Positions 6,016 through 13,793 of a stretch of 23,875 bases of DNA are shown piece by piece. The first letter of the stretch is position 1, and every line of letters begins with the position of its first letter. Below the pieces are notes generated by a model that saw only the letters and a list, made by a program, of their open reading frames with translations, made no database searches and had not been told where the DNA came from. The position numbers and the translations under genes are program-made. The stretch covers positions 1-23,875 of IMG/VR virus record IMGVR_UViG_3300035698_007032; one strand, given 5' to 3'. Origin of the DNA: a virus.

Positions 6016-6225
6016 TTGGATATGTCAGAACTAACAAAATTTCGAAAAGCACTAAAAAGCATCTTCGCAGGTGAAGACGGTAAATTAGTAGCTGAGTTTT
6101 TAACTTCGTCTTATGTGGACTCTTCTGTTTTAGAGGCAGATGTTAATACCACAATATACAGACTAGGTCAAAAAGAATTCGTACAAGGTTTAATCAAAGA
6201 CGCATATGCAAGTGAGGAAAAATAA
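6016..6225 (+). CDS. Bbp19-like small virion-module protein, 69 aa
   Basis: The pattern FRKALKSIFAGEDGKLVAEF, then Y..SS, then a late YRLGQKEFVQGLI resembles the Bbp19-like domain first named from Bordetella phage BPP-1. These small proteins lie between portal and scaffold or capsid genes in many podoviruses; their function is unknown. The protein looks helical and soluble. It starts one base after the portal stop. Its TAA overlaps the scaffold ATG (TAATG), so portal, this gene and scaffold form one translational chain. ATG 6022 is an alternative start. The family call rests on recalled pattern and position, not on a search. Confidence 0.7.
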   Translation: MDMSELTKFRKALKSIFAGEDGKLVAEFLTSSYVDSSVLEADVNTTIYRLGQKEFVQGLIKDAYASEEK

Positions 6226-7142
6226 TGAGCGAAGATAACATCCTATCAGGACAACCAGAAATTGTAGGTACACAAGCACCAGTAGAAGCAGCTCCAGTAC
6301 AGGAAGCCGCTCCGGTAATCTCTGAGGCACCTCTATTGTCAGACCTTTTAAGCGATGAGTATAAAGACTTATCTAACTTGAAAGACTTCAAAGACGTGAA
6401 TCATCTAGCTAAGAGCTATACAGAACTACAAAAATTAGTAGGCAATTCTGTTAGGATTCCAGCAGAAGACGCTTCACCAGAAGCCCGTCAAGACTTCCTT
6501 AATAAGATTAAAGACATAGACGGTATAGTATTAAAAGATGATGAAAACTTATTTAATAAACTAGGTCGTCCAGAAACTCCAGAAGGCTATGACTTCCAAG
6601 ACTTAATCAAGTCTGAGTCCATGCATGAAGAGCTAGACAACTTTAAGAAGACTGCTCACGATATCGGCTTAACTGCAGAACAAGCAAGTAAGTTAGTGGG
6701 AATGAGAGCATCTACACTAGAACAACAAGCTACAGCTCAACAAGAAGCTATCGACTCATCACAAGCCCAACTTAAGAAAGTCTGGGGTGAAGACTATGAT
6801 AACAGATTGAACGCTGCTAAGCAAATAGTTAAAATCTATTCAGAGAAGGGTGAAGAGTATGCTAACGCTATGGCTGAATTAGTCAATAGTCCAGCAGGCA
6901 ATAACCCTGTACTCCTTCAAATGCTATCAGAGCTAGCAGGTTCGTATAAAGAGAAAGGCCATACAGGCGCCCAAAGCGTTCAGTTCGGCATGACTCCAGA
7001 AGGTGCTCTATCTAAAATAGCAGACAAGAAAGCTGACAGAGGCTTCATGGAAGCTTGGGGCGACGCAATGCACCCAACACATAAGCAAGCTGTAGCTGAA
7101 CTTACAAGCCTTTATGAGTTAGCCAATGGAGTAAAGCGGTAG
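6225..7142 (+). CDS. Capsid assembly scaffold protein (T7 gp9-like)
   Basis: At 305 residues it is nearly the length of T7 gp9 (307) and lies between portal and major capsid genes, where the scaffold is expected. The N-terminus (1-40) is Pro/Ala/Glu-rich and flexible. The middle contains GRPETPEGYDF (about 106-116), a motif common in phage scaffolds, then helical, Gln/Ala/Glu-rich segments likely to form coiled coils (about 130-190). The end is mixed (ALSKIADKKADRGFMEAWGD and on). Scaffolds shape the prohead and leave before packaging. The family is recognised by composition, the PEGY motif and context. GAGGA (6212-6216) precedes the start. Confidence 0.88.
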   Translation: MSEDNILSGQPEIVGTQAPVEAAPVQEAAPVISEAPLLSDLLSDEYKDLSNLKDFKDVNHLAKSYTELQKLVGNSVRIPAEDASPEARQDFLNKIKDIDGIVLKDDENLFNKLGRPETPEGYDFQDLIKSESMHEELDNFKKTAHDIGLTAEQASKLVGMRASTLEQQATAQQEAIDSSQAQLKKVWGEDYDNRLNAAKQIVKIYSEKGEEYANAMAELVNSPAGNNPVLLQMLSELAGSYKEKGHTGAQSVQFGMTPEGALSKIADKKADRGFMEAWGDAMHPTHKQAVAELTSLYELANGVKR

Positions 7143-7312
7143 CTCCGCCTCACTCAGGTGAACTCAACGGAGAGGACAAGGTCACGGAACCCCCTCCCAA
7201 GTCAATTCCGTCGCTTAGGCTGCGTTAGTGCTCAGACAAAAGGCCCCTGAAAGGGACAAGTCAGTCGAAAACCACTAGGGTTCCATACTGGAATCCAATA
7301 CGTTAATAACCA
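7143..7312 (+). ncRNA. Structured leader of the major capsid gene (candidate RNA element)
   Basis: The 170 bases between scaffold and capsid genes hold several hairpins found by eye. (1) CTCCG 7143-7147 pairs with CGGAG 7168-7172, enclosing TCAC 7150-7153/GTGA 7158-7161. (2) ACGGAA 7184-7189 pairs with TTCCGT 7206-7211. (3) TAGTG 7226-7230 pairs with CACTA 7273-7277, enclosing GAC 7235-7237/GTC 7260-7262 and CCCT 7245-7248/AGGG 7252-7255. (4) GGGTTCC 7278-7284 pairs with GGAATCC 7290-7296 around ATACT, directly stacked on stem 3. The capsid ribosome site follows 19 bases later. The element could protect the mRNA end, be a processing site, or regulate capsid translation. There is no clear promoter inside it. 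Confidence 0.5.
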
Positions 7313-7314
7313 AT

Positions 7315-7319
7315 GGAGA
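7315..7319 (+). promoter_or_regulatory. Ribosome site GGAGA that decides the capsid start
   Basis: GGAGA lies 8 bases before ATG 7328. The in-frame ATG at 7313 overlaps this site and has no ribosome site of its own, so ATG 7328 is the likely start. Confidence 0.7.
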
Positions 7320-7327
7320 TACCAATC

Positions 7328-8200
7328 ATGGTAGCATCAGTAAACACAGCCTTTATAAGCCAATTCCAAGACACGCTGCATAGCCTAGTAGAACAGAAAG
7401 GTTCTAAAATGCGCCCAGCAGTCAAAGTAGAAATGGCTAAAGGTGAAAAACACTTCTTCGACCGTCTCGGAAGCTTCTCAGCTAACGAAATTACCGGCCG
7501 TTTAGACCCATCTAACTTGCAAGATCCTGCTCACAGTAGACGTCTAGCTTCGCTTAAACGCTATGAAGCAACCACGTACATTGATGACATGGATAAATTG
7601 AAAATGCTTGTAGATCCAACTAGTGACTACGCTCAAAAACTAGCCCGTGCTCATGGCCGTGCTCTTGATGACGCGATTCTAGAAGCTATGTTAGGCGCAG
7701 CCGCAACCGGAGCATCTGGTGAAGGTTCACAAGCTTTTGATACTTCGAATAACCAGATTGCCCACGGCAGTGCAGGATTCACAGTTGCTAAGTTTAACCA
7801 AGCCCTAAGAATCTTAGAAGGCAATGACGTTGACGTTGACGGTGCAAGATTGTACCTAGCAGCAGGCGCTAAAGCTATCGAAGATCTACTAGGTGATAGT
7901 TCTAACCAAATGACTAGTTTTGATTTCCAAGACAAAAAAGCATTGGCCGGAGCTGCACTTCCTAACTTTCGTGGTGTGAACATTATCCGCATCCAACGTG
8001 TACCAGAACAGACAGCTGGCTCTGTATATAGAGCCTTGTTGTTCACTGAAGATACCGTTAAGTTAGCAATGGCTGAAGACATTAAAGTGAAAGTAGGCGA
8101 AAGGGTTGACTTGAATTTCAACACCCAGATCTCTACTTACATGTCATACGGTGCTGTTCGTATGGAAGAATCTACAATTGTAGACGCTCTGTACCAATAA
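7328..8200 (+). CDS. Major capsid protein, 290 aa
   Basis: This is the main shell protein, inferred from its place after the scaffold, a length close to that of HK97-fold capsid proteins, and a sequence typical of podoviral capsid proteins. It has an N-terminal helix (AFISQFQDTLHSLVEQKGSK), a charged loop (KGEKHFFDRLG), the conserved-looking RRLASLKRYEATTYIDDMDKL (in two parts, about 73-93), Ala/Gly-rich helices (HGRALDDAILEAMLGAAATG), and a beta-rich C-terminus (VGERVDLNFNTQISTYMSYGAVRMEES). Similar sequences are annotated as phage capsid proteins in environmental podovirus genomes. The start is ATG 7328 because of GGAGA at 7315. A structured leader lies upstream and a hairpin downstream, fitting high expression. 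Confidence 0.88.
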   Translation: MVASVNTAFISQFQDTLHSLVEQKGSKMRPAVKVEMAKGEKHFFDRLGSFSANEITGRLDPSNLQDPAHSRRLASLKRYEATTYIDDMDKLKMLVDPTSDYAQKLARAHGRALDDAILEAMLGAAATGASGEGSQAFDTSNNQIAHGSAGFTVAKFNQALRILEGNDVDVDGARLYLAAGAKAIEDLLGDSSNQMTSFDFQDKKALAGAALPNFRGVNIIRIQRVPEQTAGSVYRALLFTEDTVKLAMAEDIKVKVGERVDLNFNTQISTYMSYGAVRMEESTIVDALYQ

Positions 8201-8214
8201 TACTAGATAAACTC

Positions 8215-8238
8215 GGGGGCTGATAACAAAGGCTCCCC
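8215..8238 (+). promoter_or_regulatory. Hairpin between capsid and next gene
   Basis: GGGG(G) 8215-8219 pairs with (T)CCCC 8234-8238 across a 14-base loop. No U-run follows, so it is a weak terminator at best; it may protect or process the capsid mRNA. Confidence 0.45.
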
Positions 8239-8258
8239 ACTAACCTAAGGAAAATATT

Positions 8259-8804
8259 ATGACTGCATCAACAGTTAATTCAAACAACATCGCGAACATC
8301 GTCGCTAGCCCAATTAGTGCTCTCGATCGTAAACGCGGTAAAGTAAAAACCATTATAGACAAAAAAGCTGTAGTAGCTGCAACTTCAACAAACGAAGCCG
8401 GCGATACAATCTTATTTGGTCCTATCCCATCTAACGCTGTTATTCTTGACGTACTCGTACGTTGTGATGACCTAGACGCACACGCATGTCCTACACTGGA
8501 AGGCGATTTTGGTTTAGTGTACAGCGGCATCGGTGGAAACCAAGCTAAAAATGGTAACTCTGTAGGGACAGCAATAGATTTAAACCTATTTGCAGACGCT
8601 TCAGCAGTACTACAAGCAGCAGTAACCTCTTGGACATCAGTTCAATGTGCTGACATGGACATCGTTAAAGGTGACCAAGAAGCATGGGAAGCAGCAGGCT
8701 TAGCAGCTGATCCAGGTGGCATCTTGTACCTGAGCTTTACAGTCGGAACCGGAGCAGCCACAGGCGCTGATGGTGATGTTGTAGTTCGTATAGATTACAT
8801 CTAA
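8259..8804 (+). CDS. Capsid-associated structural protein, 181 aa (decoration protein candidate)
   Basis: No firm family is recognised. The gene directly follows the capsid gene, shares its transcript up to a strong terminator, and has its own ribosome site AAGGA (8247-8251). The protein is rich in Ala, Val, Asp and Gly with alternating beta-like stretches (DTILFGPIPSNAVILDVLVRCDD near 48-70; GGILYLSFTVGTGAATGADGDVVVRIDYI at the C-terminus, in two parts). It looks like a secreted-type beta-sandwich without signal peptide, as in head-decoration or minor capsid proteins. Three cysteines (69, 77 and 129) are present. Copy number similar to the capsid protein is expected from the gene arrangement. 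The decoration role is inference. Confidence 0.75.
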   Translation: MTASTVNSNNIANIVASPISALDRKRGKVKTIIDKKAVVAATSTNEAGDTILFGPIPSNAVILDVLVRCDDLDAHACPTLEGDFGLVYSGIGGNQAKNGNSVGTAIDLNLFADASAVLQAAVTSWTSVQCADMDIVKGDQEAWEAAGLAADPGGILYLSFTVGTGAATGADGDVVVRIDYI

Positions 8805-8812
8805 GAAAACCA

Positions 8813-8848
8813 GAGAGGCTCGCTAGCGGGTCTCTCACTTTATTTATT
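8813..8848 (+). terminator. Strong rho-independent terminator after the capsid unit
   Basis: GAGAGGCTCGC 8813-8823 pairs with GCGGGTCTCTC 8826-8836 over all 11 positions (two of them G-U). In practice this is a 10-bp stem with loop CTAG. A T-rich tail (ACTTTATTTATT, 8837-8848) follows. The position matches T7, whose main late terminator follows the capsid gene. Confidence 0.8.
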
Positions 8849-8892
8849 AAGTAAAACTAACAAGCTCTTCGAGCTATTAAGAGGATATCACA

Positions 8893-9270
8893 TTGAGTTA
8901 CGGCAACACTTCAGGCAAGACACTAGAACCAGTTTCGTTAGAACAAGGCTACGACTTTATTTCCTTTTACTTCAAAGACATGCTACAAGTCCTAGAGTAC
9001 TCAAAGAAACTCTACACTAAATTCAATAGGATTAGCTTCCCTCATATAGAGCTAAACAGGAAGAACTTCATGCACGCTCCAGGCGATCCCCTACATTTCC
9101 ATACAGATGGTGATGCTAAAGATCTCTACCCCGATGCATACAACCACTTTCATATAGTCTTTCCAGGAGAACTCACACAAGAGGACTGGGAATATTTGTA
9201 TAAACACTGTAACGATACCAATCTTAAACTTAGATTACCAAAAAATCTACCTCTCAGGAGAGTGAAATAA
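8893..9270 (+). CDS. Hypothetical protein, 125 aa
   Basis: The start is TTG 8893, with AGAGGA (8880-8885) 7 bases upstream; no nearby ATG has a site. The protein is soluble and rich in aromatic residues and histidine, with a notable His/Asp stretch HFHTDGDAKDLYPDAYNHFH (about 68-87) that could bind a metal ion. I recognise no family. It is the first gene after the terminator and its TAA overlaps the start of the gp11-like gene (TAATG). It may be a tail-assembly factor or minor virion protein. A small palindrome, AGCTC-TTC-GAGCT at 8863-8875, lies just before the ribosome site. Confidence 0.75.
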   Translation: MSYGNTSGKTLEPVSLEQGYDFISFYFKDMLQVLEYSKKLYTKFNRISFPHIELNRKNFMHAPGDPLHFHTDGDAKDLYPDAYNHFHIVFPGELTQEDWEYLYKHCNDTNLKLRLPKNLPLRRVK

Positions 9271-9839
9271 TGTCAAGCAAAGTCCAAATATGCAACATGG
9301 CCCTTAGTAGGCTAGGTGCAAATACCATCACGGCCCTCTCAGACAACACAACTGAAGCAAAACTGTGTACTACTCTATACGATGATCTAGCAGATAGAGT
9401 GATGATGCAAGGTTCTTGGACTTCTACTATATACAGAGTAGCCTTAGCCCAGACCACTAACACACCTGCTTACGGTTACGCTTACGAGTATCAGCTACCT
9501 ATAGACCCTTTGTGTCTTAAGGTATTAGAAGTAAACGAATCAGCACCTGGTTCAATAGACCATCAGATAGAACAGGATAAACTGTTAACTGATTCAGCGT
9601 CTATCAAGATCAAGTACATAGGTAGACTAGTAGATACAGAGTCCTACGGACCGATGCTAGCAGAGACCATAGAAGTCCTTCTAGCCAGCTACCTTGCCTT
9701 CCCCATCACTGGAGACAGAGGCATGGCACAGGGCCTTAGAGAAGAGTATGCAGCCCTTATAGGTAATAACCTAGCTATTGATGGCCAACAAGGTTCCAAT
9801 CAAGTCATATCGGCTACCGATTTAATAGATGTGAGGTAA
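9270..9839 (+). CDS. Tail tubular protein A (T7 gp11-like)
   Basis: The 189-residue protein has the typical start VQICNMALSRLGANTITAL, then TTEAKLC..LYDDLADRVMMQGSWTST, where the W is typical of the family, and YEYQLPIDPLCLKVLEV in the middle. T7 gp11 is 196 residues. This protein forms the dodecameric adaptor ring between portal and nozzle and is the gatekeeper that closes the head after packaging. It pairs with the following gp12-like nozzle protein, as in T7. AGGAG (9256-9260) precedes the ATG, which overlaps the previous stop. Confidence 0.92.
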   Translation: MSSKVQICNMALSRLGANTITALSDNTTEAKLCTTLYDDLADRVMMQGSWTSTIYRVALAQTTNTPAYGYAYEYQLPIDPLCLKVLEVNESAPGSIDHQIEQDKLLTDSASIKIKYIGRLVDTESYGPMLAETIEVLLASYLAFPITGDRGMAQGLREEYAALIGNNLAIDGQQGSNQVISATDLIDVR

Positions 9840-9843
9840 AATA

Positions 9844-12800
9844 GTGACTAAACAAATTATAGGACAATCCAGCTTTACGTCCGGAGAGATTAGCCCAAGA
9901 TTATATGCCAGGACAGACACAGACAAATACGCTTCAGGACTGGAAACAGCCACGAACGCAATGATTATCCCTCATGGACCTATGGCCAGACGTAACGGCA
10001 CCAAGTATGTAGCCGAAGTGGCAGACTCATCAGCAGCAGTAGGACTGTTTAAATACCAGTTTAGCCAATCTGTAGCCTTTATATTAGAATTCGGAAATGA
10101 GTACATTAGATTCATTAAAGACTCTGGTCAAGTACTAGAGAGTGCGCTAACTATTACAGGCATTTCAGCAGCCTCAGAAGCCGTAGTAACCAGCAATGGA
10201 CACGGTCTAGCTAATGGGGATCAAGTATACATTACTAGTGTAGTGGGAATGACTGAGGTCAATAACTCTTCTGTCCCTTACTTAGTAGCATCTGTAACCA
10301 CTAACACCTTTAAGATTCAAACCCTGGCAGCTGTAGCCATTGACTCTTCAGCTTTTACTGACTACTCTTCAGCGGGTAGTGTGTTCAAGATATACGAGCT
10401 AGTAAGTCCTTACACTACAGCTCAAATAAAGGACATTCAGATTGTCCAAAGTGGTGCTACAATGTACCTAACTCATCCAGACGTTCCTCCTAAGACATTA
10501 GTACGTACTAGTGATACTAACTGGACAATAGCAACTTTAAGCCTCCTACCCCCGCCAACCTACGAATCCGGTTATGACCCATCACTACCTGCTAGAGCAC
10601 TAGCTACTACAGGTATTGATAAGGAAGTTCTAATCGGAGCCGTAGACTTGACTGGAGGCGCCTATCAGTGGACCGCTTCGGGCTCTGGTACTTCGGAGTA
10701 TTACATGCAACTAGCAGCAGGAGGTGATCCTAGCTTTGCAACTCCAATTACCATAATAGAAAATCTTCTTTCTATACCCGAAGGCACTGTGGGCTCTTTA
10801 TCCGCAGGTGAATGGGACTATGCTGACAATGATTCTTTAGGGTATAGTACAATATACGTTAGACTAACAGACAGTGCTGATCCAGACGCTAAAGCCTCTT
10901 TATTCTTAACAGGCAGCTCGTCCGATATCTTACTAGGTGGCGATGTAGGCAGACAGATAATAGTAGACGCTGGAGGCAGAGCCTCTATAACAGCTATAGT
11001 ATCTGGCGCCTTAGCTACTGTTGATATTATCGAAGACTTCTTAGACACTAGTATAGTAGTCTCAAACACATGGAACATTGATTTATCTCCTGTATGTGAT
11101 TTAGAACTAGATGGCTCACAAGCCGGTGCTATCATTAACATCCGGTCTGAGTACTCCGCTGGTTCATTAGGATCGAGGACTACCATTACTGCCATCACTG
11201 CAGCTAACCCAGGTGTAGTGACTGCCGCAGGGCACGGCCTAGCCAATGGTGAGACCGTACAGCTTCAAGATATCGTGGGTATGACCCAAATAAACAACAA
11301 GACTTTCACGGTCGAAAACGTGTCTACGGACACCTTCGAGCTGAAAGGGGAAAACACTTCTGGCTATACTGCTTATTCCTCCGGCGGTATAGTTAGAAAG
11401 GTCCTCTCTGATGAAGTCCTAGGGGCTTTCAGATCAGCTGACGTGGGCAAGTACATCAAAGCCAATGGCGGTGTGCTTCAAATTATTACAGTAAACTCCT
11501 CGTCTGACGTAGATGCTGAAGTAGTCAAGGGACTTAATAGCTCTGACTCCACAGGTAACTGGACGATAGAAGAGCCTACTTGGAACGCTACTAGGGGATA
11601 CCCCAGGTCAGTAGGCTTCCATGAGCAAAGACTTATCTTTGGCGGGACTGCTACCCAACCTCAAAATCTATGGCTCTCTGAGTCAGCTATCTTTGATGGT
11701 TTCGGTATAGGCCCAGACGATGAAGATTCTATAGAGATTGAACTTGTCAGTAATGAAGTTAACACAATCAGCTGGATGGCCTCTTCTAGAGACTTAGTCA
11801 TCGGCACATCAGGAGGCGAGATCACTGTATCTTCAGGTTCCGGTGCGGCCATGACTCCAGCTACCATACAGCAACGGCCCAGGACCTATCACGGTTCACA
11901 GTCACAGCCTATCGCTAATGTCAAGGATGAGATTCTATTCATTCAGAACTCTAAAAAGAAGATTAGAACCTTTAGATACGATTTTAACATCGATGGCTAT
12001 ACAGGTCAAGATTTAAACTTCATAGCAGAGCACATCACAGAAGGCGGACTAGAGGAACTTATCTACGTTCAAGAGCCAGATCCTACCATATATGCGGTAT
12101 CTACCAACGGTGATTTGATAGTAGGTTCATACGATAGAGCTATTAAGGTCATAGGCTGGACCAGATACACCACAGACGGCAGCTACGAGGCCATACAGAC
12201 GATTTCTACTGATTCTACTGATGTAGTCTTCACTGTAGTTAAGCGTACCGTAGGCGGCGTTACAAGGCGGTATATAGAGAAGTTCATAATCTCAGACGGT
12301 TCAGGAGATACTGACGGTTTTAGTGATTCTTACTTGACTTATAGTGCTCCCTTGACTATAACTAGTATAACGGCCGCAAGTACGGCAGTAGTCACCACAG
12401 ACGGCGCTCATGGCCTCTCAAACGGTGATTCAATTGTACTTAAAGGATTAATTGACCCAGACGCATCCGACATAGACTCTTCCCTGACTAACATGTCAGA
12501 CTTAAATAGGGGAGTATACACGGTAGCTAACAAGACTTCTACCACGTTCGAGCTAACAGGTGTCAATACGAGCACATACAACGGTTATGGTACATTAGGG
12601 TATGTACACGCACGGGTTACCTCATTATCTGGTTTAGACCATTTAGAAGGCAAGTTAGTACAAGTCAAGGTAGACGGAGCAACACACCCCGATAAGACAG
12701 TCTCTTCAGGAGCCATAAGCTTAGATTTCGCAGCAGGGGAAGTAGTAATAGGGCTCAAGTACACGACCACTATTAAGCTTCTCAGCTTAGAGTACAACAC

Positions 12801-13071
12801 ACAGATAGGGTCAGGATTGGGACAAAGAGCTAGATGGTCAAAACCACAGTTACAAGTCTACAAATCTACCAAACCTTTAGTGAACGGTGAGTACATACCT
12901 TCACGTTCAGGAGCTAATAGGATGGGGCAGAGAGTTCCACTATACAGCGGCTTCCTAGAATACGGTTCATTAGCTTGGGGCAATTCTCCGGCATTGACTA
13001 TCGCAGTTTCGGACCCACTACCTTTGGTGTTAATCGGAGTAACGGGAACCATTAACTCTGGGGTTAAGTAG
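9844..13071 (+). CDS. Tail tubular protein B / nozzle (T7 gp12-like) with three inserted repeat domains
   Basis: The N-terminus (GQSSFTSGEISPRLYARTDTD, in two parts, then GLETATNAMIIPHGPMARRNG) is the signature of gp12-like nozzle proteins in environmental podoviruses. At 1075 residues it is longer than T7 gp12 (794). The excess is partly three related modules at about 101-180, 444-518 and 837-925. Each has ITxIxAAxxxVVTxxxHGLxNGDxV, a second block ending in TTxTFELxG, and a Gly/Tyr-rich close. They resemble the FCCH-like beta domains of Ubiquitin-activating enzyme E1 that are common in phage tail proteins. The protein forms the distal tail tube and probably contacts fibres. The start is GTG 9844, with GAGGT (9833-9837) upstream. 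It is followed by a 92-base gap. Confidence 0.9.
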   Translation: MTKQIIGQSSFTSGEISPRLYARTDTDKYASGLETATNAMIIPHGPMARRNGTKYVAEVADSSAAVGLFKYQFSQSVAFILEFGNEYIRFIKDSGQVLESALTITGISAASEAVVTSNGHGLANGDQVYITSVVGMTEVNNSSVPYLVASVTTNTFKIQTLAAVAIDSSAFTDYSSAGSVFKIYELVSPYTTAQIKDIQIVQSGATMYLTHPDVPPKTLVRTSDTNWTIATLSLLPPPTYESGYDPSLPARALATTGIDKEVLIGAVDLTGGAYQWTASGSGTSEYYMQLAAGGDPSFATPITIIENLLSIPEGTVGSLSAGEWDYADNDSLGYSTIYVRLTDSADPDAKASLFLTGSSSDILLGGDVGRQIIVDAGGRASITAIVSGALATVDIIEDFLDTSIVVSNTWNIDLSPVCDLELDGSQAGAIINIRSEYSAGSLGSRTTITAITAANPGVVTAAGHGLANGETVQLQDIVGMTQINNKTFTVENVSTDTFELKGENTSGYTAYSSGGIVRKVLSDEVLGAFRSADVGKYIKANGGVLQIITVNSSSDVDAEVVKGLNSSDSTGNWTIEEPTWNATRGYPRSVGFHEQRLIFGGTATQPQNLWLSESAIFDGFGIGPDDEDSIEIELVSNEVNTISWMASSRDLVIGTSGGEITVSSGSGAAMTPATIQQRPRTYHGSQSQPIANVKDEILFIQNSKKKIRTFRYDFNIDGYTGQDLNFIAEHITEGGLEELIYVQEPDPTIYAVSTNGDLIVGSYDRAIKVIGWTRYTTDGSYEAIQTISTDSTDVVFTVVKRTVGGVTRRYIEKFIISDGSGDTDGFSDSYLTYSAPLTITSITAASTAVVTTDGAHGLSNGDSIVLKGLIDPDASDIDSSLTNMSDLNRGVYTVANKTSTTFELTGVNTSTYNGYGTLGYVHARVTSLSGLDHLEGKLVQVKVDGATHPDKTVSSGAISLDFAAGEVVIGLKYTTTIKLLSLEYNTQIGSGLGQRARWSKPQLQVYKSTKPLVNGEYIPSRSGANRMGQRVPLYSGFLEYGSLAWGNSPALTIAVSDPLPLVLIGVTGTINSGVK

Positions 13072-13163
13072 CCTTTAGAGTTTTTCTAATTAGATTGTAG
13101 TTCATGACCGCTTACTAGTAGTCATAGCAGCAGAAAAATAAATGTCAAGAAGGATATACACAC
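13072..13163 (+). other. 92-base gap before the internal virion protein genes
   Basis: The gap holds an 8-base palindrome CTAATTAG (13086-13093), an inverted repeat ATGAC 13104-13108/GTCAT 13121-13125 whose loop contains TACTAGTA, and the ribosome site AGAAGGAT (13149-13156). I see no convincing terminator or promoter. It separates the nozzle gene from the ejection-protein genes. Confidence 0.5.
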
Positions 13164-13793
13164 ATGTCAGGTGATTTTTTAGGGCTCAGTCCAGACTTCA
13201 TAGAAGGGGCTTCAGGAGTATTTAGCCAACTCTTTGCGTCTAACATGACTCAAGATGCAGCCAATAGCCAAGCAGGGACTATCCTAGCAGGCGGAGATAT
13301 GGCGGCTCAAGGTAGAATGCTCACAGCAGACGGCTTTAGACAGTCTTCTAAGTCTGTACAAGGAGCGTCCGAGTTTAATCTATCAATAGATAGGATGAAC
13401 CTCTTTAGACAGATGCAAGCACTTAACAGACAGGGACAGAGAACACTCGGTACCCAAACTGTTCAAGCAGTTAACGCAGGCATAGGGGTCACAAGCGGAA
13501 CAGCACTGGCCCTACGCAACGAAGCACTCAACTTTTATGACAAGTCTTTATTGAATATCAAAGTAGACGCAGAGAACACGAGACGAGCTAAAGTGTTTGA
13601 AACTCAAGTTAGACAGACTAACCTAGAGAACCAAGCCAGAGCAGCAGAGTATGCAGCTAAAGTAGAACGTGTATCTGCAAGTAACCGTGCCGCAGAGGTT
13701 GCCTTTCAAGGGGAGATAGCTACAGCTAAATCAGGAACAAGCTTGATTAAATCTCTTCCCACGTTATTATCTCAATTAGGGGGAACTGAATAG
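13164..13793 (+). CDS. Internal virion protein (T7 gp14-like), 209 aa
   Basis: It is close in length to T7 gp14 (196) and first in the set of three internal virion genes, as in T7. The N-terminal 40 residues are Gly/Ala/Phe-rich. The rest is helical with many Gln, Ala, Asn and Arg and contains the block GIGVTSGTALALRNEAL (about 109-125) typical of this family. A long coiled coil is likely in residues 130-185. In T7, gp14 leaves the head first and inserts in the outer membrane as part of the channel for DNA entry. The TAG stop overlaps the following GTG start by one base (TAGTG). Confidence 0.85.
   Translation: MSGDFLGLSPDFIEGASGVFSQLFASNMTQDAANSQAGTILAGGDMAAQGRMLTADGFRQSSKSVQGASEFNLSIDRMNLFRQMQALNRQGQRTLGTQTVQAVNAGIGVTSGTALALRNEALNFYDKSLLNIKVDAENTRRAKVFETQVRQTNLENQARAAEYAAKVERVSASNRAAEVAFQGEIATAKSGTSLIKSLPTLLSQLGGTE

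Noticed and set aside
7313-7327. Capsid start at ATG 7313
   Set aside because: This ATG overlaps the ribosome site (GGAGA 7315-7319) of ATG 7328 and has no site of its own.
7651-8124. 157-aa open frame on the minus strand inside the capsid gene
   Set aside because: It is antisense to a clear capsid gene; such long antisense frames arise from the codon pattern of the real gene.
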